64,000 nt of DNA. Source: an uncultured Polaribacter sp. (GTDB lineage: Bacteria > Bacteroidota > Bacteroidia > Flavobacteriales > Flavobacteriaceae). The notes under the pieces are model-generated. The model was not told the DNA's origin. It worked only from the letters and a program-made list of their open reading frames with translations, and made no database searches. The translations under genes were made by a program, and so were the position numbers. Below, one piece after another: positions 36,964 to 45,038 of the stretch (position 1 is its first letter; the number at the start of each line of letters is the position of its first letter). The stretch is taken from contig NZ_CANMHM010000001.1 of assembly GCF_947497695.1 (NCBI RefSeq), positions 434,001 to 498,000 of the forward strand, written 5' to 3'.

Positions 36964-37387
36964 TTTCTATTTAGATATTTTTTCTTCTCAAGAGAAAGCA
37001 ATTCATCATTGTCTTTGGCTCAACTTTAAATATAGAATTGCTAAAATTACTTTTGGAATCATTAATGGTCCTGATAATAATTTTGCAGTTGTTGAAGAAG
37101 CCACAGCCAAAGAAATGGAGATGTCATTTTTGGATATTCTTCCTAAAGATTATTCAGATATGAATTACGATGATATCCGAAAAATAAGAATGGATGAAGA
37201 ATCTGCTCCTCATTTGGAAGAATTATTTGCACAGTTTACTACTATGGATGGAGAAATTTTACGATTTATCCTTCAAAGTAAAATACCTATTGAAAAAATA
37301 ATTCGATTTACACTTGCTGAACGTGGTTTCGATAAAAACCATCACTGGTGTGGATTTAGCAAATCTTTTGAGATATGGTTAAAATGA
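36956..37387 (+). CDS. Hypothetical element protein (143 aa)
   Basis: Not recognised. It has mixed alpha/beta character, with an aromatic-rich start (NFYLDIFSSQEKAIHHCLW) and an acidic centre (DMNYDDIRKIRMDEESAPHLEELF). No catalytic motif is evident. It overlaps both neighbours (8 and 13 bp), as expected for a tightly coupled operon. Confidence 0.65.
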   Translation: MDNFYLDIFSSQEKAIHHCLWLNFKYRIAKITFGIINGPDNNFAVVEEATAKEMEMSFLDILPKDYSDMNYDDIRKIRMDEESAPHLEELFAQFTTMDGEILRFILQSKIPIEKIIRFTLAERGFDKNHHWCGFSKSFEIWLK

Positions 37388-37587
37388 AAAATTTAAAACA
37401 AGTCAGAATTATTACCAAAAAAGATTATGATTATTATTTGAAGGATTTTGGTGAAGAACCTAAAAGCTTTCAAGAGTATGTTAATCTTGAACTTGGATTA
37501 CTTTTTGACGAGAATTATACGATTATTTCAGTTGATTTCCTTAAAAAGAAAACCGTTGTAATTGTGTATGAAATGAAAATTAAATAA
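37375..37587 (+). CDS. Hypothetical element protein (70 aa)
   Basis: The last gene of the plus-strand operon, with unknown function. It is a small, mixed-charge protein (RIITKKDYDYYLKDFGEEP, KKKTVVIVYEMKIK). The start is either 37375 or the ATG at 37384, both inside the preceding gene. A perfect terminator follows 4 bp after the stop codon. Confidence 0.6.
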   Translation: MVKMKNLKQVRIITKKDYDYYLKDFGEEPKSFQEYVNLELGLLFDENYTIISVDFLKKKTVVIVYEMKIK

Positions 37588-37590
37588 CAC

Positions 37591-37618
37591 AAAACACTCA
37601 AAATTTTTGAGTGTTTTT
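37591..37618 (+). terminator. Terminator of the ATPase-RadC-Dam operon
   Basis: AAAACACTCAAAA (37591-37603) pairs with TTTTGAGTGTTTT (37605-37617) and is followed by Ts. It directly follows the last gene of the operon. Confidence 0.93.
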
Positions 37619-37699
37619 ATTAAAATACTTTTATAATCTACTGAGCTCTTAAATTAGATATGATAACCTCTTATAGGTTACTATAATTTAAAATATGAA

Positions 37700-38248
37700 T
37701 TAATTATATTTTATATTATTTATTCTAACGGTTACTGGATATGTTTTAAGATTCCAAAAAGAATTATTTGGTGCAAGTTTAGTAAAAGTATCTCCAGGTG
37801 CTAAGTTTTGAATAAAACCTTGAGTTGATCTAATTTGCCCATTTGCATTTGATTGAATTAAATAATCAAAAGTTACTGTTTTGTTTGTTACATTTTTGAA
37901 AGAAGTATAAAATTCATTTTCTTCTTTAATACAATAATCTTGTTTATACCAAGTAACATTAAGAGTTGAAAAGACTTGATTAAAGTAAGAGGAAGAAGGG
38001 TTTAAGTCAAAAAGATTTACATCTATTGATTGAAATACCGAACTATTTTCAATAGTATTTCCACTGCAATCTGAACAGAATGTACATGAACCATCATCTT
38101 CTGTTGCAACTGGTGCATAATTACAAGCATTTATTTGAGTACACCCTAGTACAGGTTCTTTTTCAGGTGTTTTTGTGCCAGAATCTCCACAAGAACTAAA
38201 TAATATTGTAATAAATAATACTGCTATTAATAAGATTTTTTGTTTCAT
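37700..38248 (-). CDS. Cys-rich secreted lipoprotein
   Basis: A lipoprotein signal (ITILFSSCGDSG) precedes a CTQINACNYAPVATEDDGSC unit, the short Cys-rich repeat seen in many Bacteroidetes surface proteins, followed by a ~110-residue domain (NVTWYKQDYCIKEENEF, TFDYLIQSNANGQIRS). The motif GCxxxxACNYxPxATxDDGSC is otherwise found in multi-repeat proteins; here there is one copy. Surface-anchored, function unknown. It is the last gene of a minus-strand group of three secreted-protein genes. Confidence 0.75.
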   Translation of the reverse strand: MKQKILLIAVLFITILFSSCGDSGTKTPEKEPVLGCTQINACNYAPVATEDDGSCTFCSDCSGNTIENSSVFQSIDVNLFDLNPSSSYFNQVFSTLNVTWYKQDYCIKEENEFYTSFKNVTNKTVTFDYLIQSNANGQIRSTQGFIQNLAPGDTFTKLAPNNSFWNLKTYPVTVRINNIKYN

Positions 38249-38288
38249 TTTTTTTTAGATTTAATTTGCGCCATTATTATTTATTTTT

Positions 38289-39221
38289 TTAAAATGACCT
38301 AATAGGTCTAACGAATGTCGATGTGTTTTTTTGTTTTTTAAATTGATTAGTTGGTTCAACAAAATCTTGAGCCCAAGCTAACTCTTCACCAAACTCTGTT
38401 GAACTCCAATATCTTAAACTAAGTTTCATACCGTTATTACTAATAGCTGTTGAATCTACTATATCCTTGTTTATATATAATAAATTCAGTTCATCTTTTG
38501 AAGGTACATACCAATCACTGTAGATTGAACCATTAAACAAACCATAAAATGAGCAAGCCTGAGCTGCTGTTACTTCACTGTCAACATTAGTGAATTCAAC
38601 CCTAGACATTATGACAGATGTGTTAATCTTACCTCCATAAATACCATTTCGCCAAGATAAAGATCGTTCAGGTTTTTCTGATGGATCCCACATTACTACT
38701 CGACCATCATTAGCATCTGTTTTTGCACAAACTAGTCCGTGTTGCCTTGATTCATCCAACCAAAAAACAATTCCACCATGTGCAAAATCTCCGATCTTAT
38801 ATGTTTTAATATTACCAGCTGTTTTAGCGTGTAATGCGTATGGTACACTCATTAATTGGCTTGTTGCTGTAATAGTATAATTACTCCCACCTTCAGGGTC
38901 TATTTCACTCTTGATAAAGTATTCTCCATCTCCCCAATTTAAAGTGGTAAAATCTCCAACATTAGCAGTACCGGTTCCAATTTCTAATGTTAATAATCCA
39001 TTAGCATTAGTTGATGGACTTGGATTATATGTCTCTTCAAAAACAATGGTTCCAGACACGCTATTTTTCAAAATACTAATTTTAACACCTACAGTTTTAT
39101 TCTTGATAAGTTCATTGCTGGCGTTTCTTATTACTGCTTGGTAATTCATTTTTTCTGGACTTTGCGAAAAAGTAAGAAATGTACCTAAAAATATAAATAG
39201 TATAGATATTGAGTATTTCAT
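38289..39221 (-). CDS. Secreted protein with Lcl/DUF1566-like C-terminal domain
   Basis: A signal peptide (FIFLGTFLTFSQ) leads into a beta-rich domain with the start SPEKMNYQAVIRNASNELI, typical of flavobacterial surface proteins, and later VPYALHAKTA. The C-terminal half (GGIVFWLDESRQHGLVCAKTD, DWYVPSKDELNLLY, YWSSTEFGEELAWAQDF, FVRPIRSF) matches the fibril-/carbohydrate-associated Lcl/DUF1566 pattern. Export is probable. No T9SS sorting domain is present, although the upstream gene has one and lies only 7 bp away. Confidence 0.8.
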   Translation of the reverse strand: MKYSISILFIFLGTFLTFSQSPEKMNYQAVIRNASNELIKNKTVGVKISILKNSVSGTIVFEETYNPSPSTNANGLLTLEIGTGTANVGDFTTLNWGDGEYFIKSEIDPEGGSNYTITATSQLMSVPYALHAKTAGNIKTYKIGDFAHGGIVFWLDESRQHGLVCAKTDANDGRVVMWDPSEKPERSLSWRNGIYGGKINTSVIMSRVEFTNVDSEVTAAQACSFYGLFNGSIYSDWYVPSKDELNLLYINKDIVDSTAISNNGMKLSLRYWSSTEFGEELAWAQDFVEPTNQFKKQKNTSTFVRPIRSF

Positions 39222-39228
39222 TTTAAAT

Positions 39229-39696
39229 TTATTTTTTAATTATTTTAAAAGTTTTTATTTTTTTTCCATTTTTTACTATTTGTAAAAAATACACAGCTGG
39301 TTTATAGTTAGGCATACTAATAATAGTTTGATTTTTATTAATAATATTATTTTTTAATTGTTTACCATTTATATCTACTAAACTAAAGTAGCAATTGGTA
39401 AAATCGAATCCTTTTATGTCTAACTTTAAAAATTCAGGTACAGGGTTTGGGAAAATGCTTAATTTTAAAAGGTCTTTAGTTTCTGTTATGCTTAATATTT
39501 CTTGAATTTCAAAAGCCTGTTGCACACCATGATTAATGGTTATATTTTCTTTTGAAACCTGAGTAGTTAGCAATTGCCCAATTGAATAACTAATATTACT
39601 ACTTGCAGTATTTGAATTAGCTGAAGCCACAAAACTGCTTTGACCATTGGCTATAAAGGATAAAAAACTAAATATTAAAAATAAAATTTTGTTCAT
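39229..39696 (-). CDS. Small secreted protein with T9SS type A sorting domain
   Basis: The start at 39696 (MNKILFLIFSFLSFIANGQ) gives a proper signal peptide, whereas the longer frame adds 22 unrelated residues. The mature N-terminal part (SFVASANSNTASSNISYSIG, INHGVQQAFEI) is the stereotyped start of many Bacteroidetes T9SS cargos, and the last ~75 residues are the sorting domain (IFPNPVPEFLKLDIKG, YFLQIVKNGKKIKTFKI). It has almost no passenger, so it may be a vestigial cargo or a carrier for an interaction partner. It heads the three-gene group. Confidence 0.85.
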   Translation of the reverse strand: MNKILFLIFSFLSFIANGQSSFVASANSNTASSNISYSIGQLLTTQVSKENITINHGVQQAFEIQEILSITETKDLLKLSIFPNPVPEFLKLDIKGFDFTNCYFSLVDINGKQLKNNIINKNQTIISMPNYKPAVYFLQIVKNGKKIKTFKIIKK

Positions 39697-40473
39697 AATA
39701 CGGCTATTAAAATTTATTTGAATGATTGTGTTAATCAAGTTTTTCAAATTATTACATTTCATTATTATGTTTAAAACTTAAAATGATAAATCTTTTCCAA
39801 ATGTGTTTAACAACAATTTGTAGTGTTTTATTAAACTTTAATTAATTTATGCTAAAACTTACTTTTTATCTTTTAACCCTTTTTCATTCAAGGATTGAAT
39901 AAGTCATCTAATTTTTTCTAAACATATAATTTATTGAGATTAGATATATTTCTGACAAAAGTGTAAAAATTATTATTTAAAAAAATACCTATAAATAGGT
40001 ATTTTAAAGAAGATTCTTAAGGTGTTCTTCTATCAATTTTAAGGTTATTTTCAATTTGAATTTAAAAGAATTCTAGTTGTTTTGCTTTAACTAAGATTTG
40101 ACTAGCCATATTTATTCTTCTCTATTTTTTTGATAGCTTTATTTCTGGATAAATCAATTTAGAGTTTTTATAAATAGTTAAAAATCAATATCTATCTAAA
40201 CTATAAGTTGCATTCACTTCTGTTAATTTAACTCAAATCTTTATTGATTTTTGTGTTTTATAACTTATGTTTTAATATTATCTATTCTCTTTTGAAAAGC
40301 ATAGGAATAGAGTTCTAAAATCATTAGGGCATTTTTCTTTTCGCAATAATTTTTTTTGTGTGTTGAGGGTTCTTTTAGTTTAAAAATTCTTTTTTGAATC
40401 AATACTTCATTTTAATGATTCTGAAACCACTAGAGCAAGACTTATTCAATTCATAATTCAATACCAAGAGTTT
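39697..40473. other. Long non-coding gap between secreted-protein group and hsdR
   Basis: No gene could be supported on either strand. A perfect AAAATACCTAT/ATAGGTATTTT hairpin at 39982-40005 carries a T-tract on the minus strand, about 470 bp past the hsdR stop. The 40006-40473 part would then be a long 3' untranslated region or a small RNA. Confidence 0.5.
39979..40005 (-). terminator. Probable distal terminator of the restriction operon
   Basis: An 11-bp perfect stem with an AA loop (39982-39992, 39995-40005) is followed on the minus strand by Ts. It faces transcription coming from the hsd operon; there is no closer hairpin after hsdR. Confidence 0.65.
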
Positions 40474-43400
40474 CTAATTATACTTCTTAAAATTCTCAGC
40501 TTGTTCAAAAATTTCCTTGTAAACTTCATCTCTATCAACTGGAGGATACCCATTTTCTGCTAAAAGAATTATTAAGTCTACTTTCAACTCTGCTTTTAAG
40601 TCTGCACGTTTACTCCAATCTGTATATTTAGCTTTATCATCTACTACCGTTTTTACTTCTTTGGCAAGATGGACTAATTTGTCCTCTGGATATTCAAAAT
40701 CATATTTAATCGCCAATGCTTTTAAAATGTCATAGAAGGCTTTTTCTTCAAAATCGATTCCTAGGTCTTGAAAGGAATCTTTTTCTTTTTTAAGTTCGTA
40801 AAAAAGGTCAATAATTTCATCTGTAAAATCTTCTAAAACTTCACTTCGCAACACATCACTTTCTTTTCGTTCGTTGTATTTTTCTACTAGATCTTTCATT
40901 TTCTTAGAAAAATCGATTCCTTTTATTTTGTTTACTTTTTTAAGTTCACCTATGGCTTTTGCTAACAGTTGTTGCAGTAGTTTTATCTTGGTGTTTGGTA
41001 GCTTAATTTTTTGAATTTTAGCTAAATAATCTTCATCAAAAATATCAACTTCTTTTTCATCAGAATCGCCCATTTTAAAGATTTCTTCTACACCATCACT
41101 CTGTATAGCCTCTTTAATCATTTCTCTAACTCTGGCATTCATTTGTGCAGCATCTGGTGCTGTTCCTTTGGTTAATTTGAATACAATTGAACGAATTGCT
41201 AAATAGAAATGAATTTCATCTCTTTCTTTGTTGGTAAAAGCATCTGTTCCTGCGCAGATATCATAAGCTGCTTTAAGACGTTTTACCAAGTCCATAAAAC
41301 GAAGTTCTAACTCTTGTGTAAGTTGCACAAATTCAGCACCTTTATTTAGGGTTTGAAGCTGTTCTAATGGAGTTCCATTAAAATAATTGTTGGTGTCAAA
41401 TTTGTGGAATATTTTCCCCAATAAATTCAAATGGTCTTTTACAACAATTACTGATTTTTCAACTTCCTCTATATTTTGCCCATCTTTTTTACCAAATTCA
41501 GCCAACGCCAAATTCATTTGCTTTTTAATACCAATATAATCGACAACTAAACCTTTGTTCTTCCCTTTAAATTTTCTGTTTACACGAGAAATTGTCTGAA
41601 TTAAATTATGTCTTTGAATCGGTTTATCAATATAAATCGTATCTAGAAAAGGCACATCAAAACCTGTTAACCACATATCTACTACAAGGGCGATTTTAAA
41701 GTTAGATTTAGCATTCTTAAACTGTCTATCCAATTCCTTACGATATTCTTTTGTACCTAACATATCATAGAGTTCTTTAGGGTCGTCTTTTCCTCTGGTC
41801 ATAATCATTTTGATACGCTCCATAGGTTTGATTTCCTTCTTTTCCTTGCCTGTTAGTTCACTTCCCTCTTCAAATGCCTTTATTTCTGCCCATTCAGGAC
41901 GTAAAGCAATAATTTCTTTATATAAACTGTAAGCAATAGTTCTGCTACTTGCTACAAACATTGCTTTACCTTTTACTGTAGCTCCTTCTGAAACTCTTTT
42001 TTCGTAATGATTTACAAAATCTGAAGCGACTGCTTTTATTCGATCTGGGTCACCAATAATTACATTCATATTGGTTGTAGCTTTTTTACTTTCTTCTACT
42101 TGATATTCACTAGCGCCTTCTGCTACACATTGGCTATAATAACTTTCAATTTCTTGTAGCTTTTCACTTTGTAACATCACTTTAGCTGCACGTCCTTCAT
42201 ACACCAAACGCACTGTAATTTCATCTTTTACAGATTCTGTCATTGTATAACTATCTACAATCTCTCCAAAAACATCTAAAGTGGCATCAATTGGTGTACC
42301 TGTAAAACCAACATAAGTGGCATTTGGTAAAGAATCGTGTAGGTATTTTGCAAATCCATAAGTTTTAGTAACTCCTTTTTCTATTACTGTAACTTTTTGG
42401 TCTAAATTGGTTTGACTTCTATGTGCCTCATCAGAAATACAAATTACATTGGTTCTATCAGTAAGTAGCTCTGTATCCTCTGTAAACTTATGAATTGTCG
42501 TTAAAAAGACACCTCCACTTTGTCTTCCTTGTATCTCTTTACGCAAATGTTCTCTGCTTTCTACACTGATGATATTATTATCGCCAATATACCCTTTAGC
42601 ATTGGTAAATTGTCCTGAAAGTTGATCGTCTAAATCGGTTCTATCCGTAATTAAAACAATGGTTGGGCTACCAAAATGAACGCTTTTCATTAAAAGACGT
42701 GTTAAAAACAACATGGTAAAACTTTTACCACATCCTGTTGCACCAAAATAGGTTCCACCCTTACCATCTCCTTTTGGTTTTTGGTGTTCTTTTATGTTTT
42801 CATAGAGTTTGGTGGCTGCATAGTATTGTGGATAGCGACAAACTATTTTTTCATCTTTTTTTGAGGAATCTGGAATGTAAATAAAATTACGAATGATGCC
42901 ACGTAAATCATCGTGGTTAAACATTCCATGAATTAGTGTAAACATCGCATCTATGCCATCTACATCCTTATTTAAGCCTGATACTCTTCTCCAAGCATAA
43001 TAGAATTCATAAGGAGCAAAAAATGAGCCTGCTTTGGTGTTTACACCATCACTAATGACACAAAAAGCATTGTATTTGAATAACTCTGGAATATCTCTTT
43101 TATAACGAGTGGTTAGTTGTACATACGCATCATGAATGGTTGTTTGTTCTCTTATCGCTGTTTTAAATTCAAAAACTACCAGAGGTAAACCATTAATGTA
43201 TAAAATTCCATCAGGAATTCTTTTTTCGTAACCTGTAATTTCTAATTGATTTACGAATTTGTAATTGTTTTTATTCTCTTCTGAATAATCAATTAAATAA
43301 ATCCAAATGTCTTTTTGCGAACGATCTTCTCTTTTAAAAGAAAAACCATCTGCAACCAACTTCATAATCGATTTATTACTTTCGTATAAATCTGAAGCGG

Positions 43401-43611
43401 AAAAAGTTTTTAGCTTTCTTATAATTTGATTTGCTTCAATTTCTGTCAACTTTTCATTTTTATATTGTGCTAATAGAAATGATTTTAAATCTTCTTCAAT
43501 TAAAACTTCTTGAATATCTCTTGAAATGGTTGCGCCATTAACATGCGGAATTTCTTCCGTTTGTAATAATTCTATAAATGCTTTTTCTAATTGATATTCT
43601 GTAAATTTCAT
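40474..43611 (-). CDS. hsdR: Type I restriction enzyme R subunit (HsdR)
   Basis: This subunit translocates and cuts DNA in the type I complex. The N-terminal nuclease has its PD-(D/E)xK residues in place (D134 in RIPDGILY, E148-x-K150 in VVFEFK). The SF2 translocase follows: Walker A GATGCGKS (290-297), DEAH in ICISDEAHRSQ, and motif VI-like QTISRVNRKFKGKNKG. The C-terminal ~350 residues are helical (KKEKDSFQDLGIDF). At 1045 residues it is full length with no frameshift, so cleavage is expected. It is the last gene of the operon and is coupled to the preceding gene by an ATGA overlap. Confidence 0.96.
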   Translation of the reverse strand: MKFTEYQLEKAFIELLQTEEIPHVNGATISRDIQEVLIEEDLKSFLLAQYKNEKLTEIEANQIIRKLKTFSASDLYESNKSIMKLVADGFSFKREDRSQKDIWIYLIDYSEENKNNYKFVNQLEITGYEKRIPDGILYINGLPLVVFEFKTAIREQTTIHDAYVQLTTRYKRDIPELFKYNAFCVISDGVNTKAGSFFAPYEFYYAWRRVSGLNKDVDGIDAMFTLIHGMFNHDDLRGIIRNFIYIPDSSKKDEKIVCRYPQYYAATKLYENIKEHQKPKGDGKGGTYFGATGCGKSFTMLFLTRLLMKSVHFGSPTIVLITDRTDLDDQLSGQFTNAKGYIGDNNIISVESREHLRKEIQGRQSGGVFLTTIHKFTEDTELLTDRTNVICISDEAHRSQTNLDQKVTVIEKGVTKTYGFAKYLHDSLPNATYVGFTGTPIDATLDVFGEIVDSYTMTESVKDEITVRLVYEGRAAKVMLQSEKLQEIESYYSQCVAEGASEYQVEESKKATTNMNVIIGDPDRIKAVASDFVNHYEKRVSEGATVKGKAMFVASSRTIAYSLYKEIIALRPEWAEIKAFEEGSELTGKEKKEIKPMERIKMIMTRGKDDPKELYDMLGTKEYRKELDRQFKNAKSNFKIALVVDMWLTGFDVPFLDTIYIDKPIQRHNLIQTISRVNRKFKGKNKGLVVDYIGIKKQMNLALAEFGKKDGQNIEEVEKSVIVVKDHLNLLGKIFHKFDTNNYFNGTPLEQLQTLNKGAEFVQLTQELELRFMDLVKRLKAAYDICAGTDAFTNKERDEIHFYLAIRSIVFKLTKGTAPDAAQMNARVREMIKEAIQSDGVEEIFKMGDSDEKEVDIFDEDYLAKIQKIKLPNTKIKLLQQLLAKAIGELKKVNKIKGIDFSKKMKDLVEKYNERKESDVLRSEVLEDFTDEIIDLFYELKKEKDSFQDLGIDFEEKAFYDILKALAIKYDFEYPEDKLVHLAKEVKTVVDDKAKYTDWSKRADLKAELKVDLIILLAENGYPPVDRDEVYKEIFEQAENFKKYN

Positions 43612-44972
43612 TGCTTTTTGATACTTTTTCCTTTTGGTGTTAAGCGGTATTTTTGTTTTGAGCTTTTCGGTTTATCTGGAATTGTTAACTCTACTAAACC
43701 ACTTTCTATTGCTGGTTGCAAGTAATTATATAAAAATGTTGGTCTATGTTTTAAACCAGACAAACTCATTAACTCTGCGCCACTATGCTCATTTTTTATA
43801 AGTTTAATAAGTTGCTCTACTTGTTCGGTAACTTGTTCGGTGACTTGTTCGGTGACTAGATCGTTAACTGGGTCTGAGACTGGGTCGGTAACTTGTTCGG
43901 TCGCAGTAAAAACAAGTCGTAAAAAGTTTTCTGAAAATTCAAAAGATTCTTGAGGGTAGGCATCTAAAATTCTTGGAATTCCAGAACCTAACTGCTCTAC
44001 TAAATCTAAGTCTTTAAAAATACGGATAAGTTCTTTGTTTCTAGGAATAGAAAACCCTTTAAAAAACTCTTTTTCACTTAAACCATCTACTAAACTGCCA
44101 GCAGAAGTAATTTCTATTCGATCATTAAAAATCTCAAATTTTGGTGGTACTTCTCTACTAAAATCATTGTGAACAAAAGCATTGATAACTGCTTCACGTA
44201 AGGCTCTTGCATCCCACAAACGTTTTTCTTGTCTTGTTTTTGAGGTAATTGTGGCAAGTGTTCTGTTTTCTAAATCTAACTTATCTAATACTTGCTTACA
44301 CGCTTTAATAAGCGAGGTATAACCATACTCATTGGTTTCTATTAAGTCTACTCGGTTTCTACCTGAATATTTAGCGACTTTAATTGAAATATTGTTAATA
44401 TCTGACAGTAAATAACCTGCATAATTCCAAACGCTCTCTTCTGTTACCAATTCTAAATTAGTGGCAAATTGAGCGTTTAAAGACTTTCCTTTTTCTTGAT
44501 AATAAATATGTAATTGTTCAAAAGATAACTTTTGTTTTGGTGATACGATTTTACTTATAGTATCTCTAGTTCTTGATGCGTAGAGTCTGTCTATGGTTTT
44601 CTGTGGCATAGGTTCTGATGCTGTACCAACTCGCATATAACACCCTTTTTCGCTCATCCCATATTTCTTTTTAAAATAAGGTTTTTCGCTACCGCTAGCA
44701 ATGGTAACTTTTACCAGTTGTTTACCTTCTTGCGCTACAACAGAAATATCAAACAAACCCATACAAGATGGATGAATATTAGTTTTTAAACGGTCTTTAA
44801 TACGCAACATCGTATCATCTACGTCTGCAATACCTACTACTTTGTCTGAATTATTGACTCCAAAAATAACTGCACCACCAGACCCATAGTTTAAAAAAGC
44901 TATGACTTCTTTTTCGATGTCTAGATCTTTAGTGAGGATTTCTTTATATTCTAATCTGTTGGTTTCGGTCAT
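43608..44972 (-). CDS. AlbA_2/Schlafen-like ATP-binding protein in type I RM operon
   Basis: The N-terminal AlbA_2 domain (RLEYKEIL.., EVIAFLNYGSGGAVIFGVNN, CYMRVGTASEPM) and the central HATPase_c_4-type part (RALREAVINAFVHNDF, IEITSAGSLVDGL, LVEQLGSGIPRIL) define the RecG-like/AlbA_2 family, often recorded as a transcriptional regulator. A linker of seven 4-residue units (T/S/N-E/D-Q/P/L-V) leads to a winged-helix tail (SGAELMSLSGLKHRPTFL). The family often rides with type I R-M genes. Its exact role is unknown; regulation of the operon or an antiphage accessory activity are both possible. It overlaps hsdR by 4 bp and lies 66 bp after the PHP-ATPase gene. Confidence 0.85.
   Translation of the reverse strand: MTETNRLEYKEILTKDLDIEKEVIAFLNYGSGGAVIFGVNNSDKVVGIADVDDTMLRIKDRLKTNIHPSCMGLFDISVVAQEGKQLVKVTIASGSEKPYFKKKYGMSEKGCYMRVGTASEPMPQKTIDRLYASRTRDTISKIVSPKQKLSFEQLHIYYQEKGKSLNAQFATNLELVTEESVWNYAGYLLSDINNISIKVAKYSGRNRVDLIETNEYGYTSLIKACKQVLDKLDLENRTLATITSKTRQEKRLWDARALREAVINAFVHNDFSREVPPKFEIFNDRIEITSAGSLVDGLSEKEFFKGFSIPRNKELIRIFKDLDLVEQLGSGIPRILDAYPQESFEFSENFLRLVFTATEQVTDPVSDPVNDLVTEQVTEQVTEQVEQLIKLIKNEHSGAELMSLSGLKHRPTFLYNYLQPAIESGLVELTIPDKPKSSKQKYRLTPKGKSIKKQ
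43819..43902 (-). repeat. Seven tandem 12-bp units inside the AlbA_2 gene
   Basis: Consecutive 12-bp units (ACTTGTTCGGTA/G type on the plus strand) run in frame from 43819 to 43902. Three adjacent copies at 43819-43854 are nearly identical. They encode the TEQV/TDPV/SDPV/NDLV string and can change copy number by slippage without breaking the frame. Confidence 0.9.
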
Positions 44973-45038
44973 CTATTTATTGTACAGGTTGTTGGTTTGT
45001 TTTGTAAATATCTGAAATATATTTTTGAACTGTTATAT

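Noticed and set aside
43819-43902. CRISPR-like array
   Set aside because: The 12-bp units are uniform, in frame, and encode part of the AlbA_2 protein; there are no spacers.
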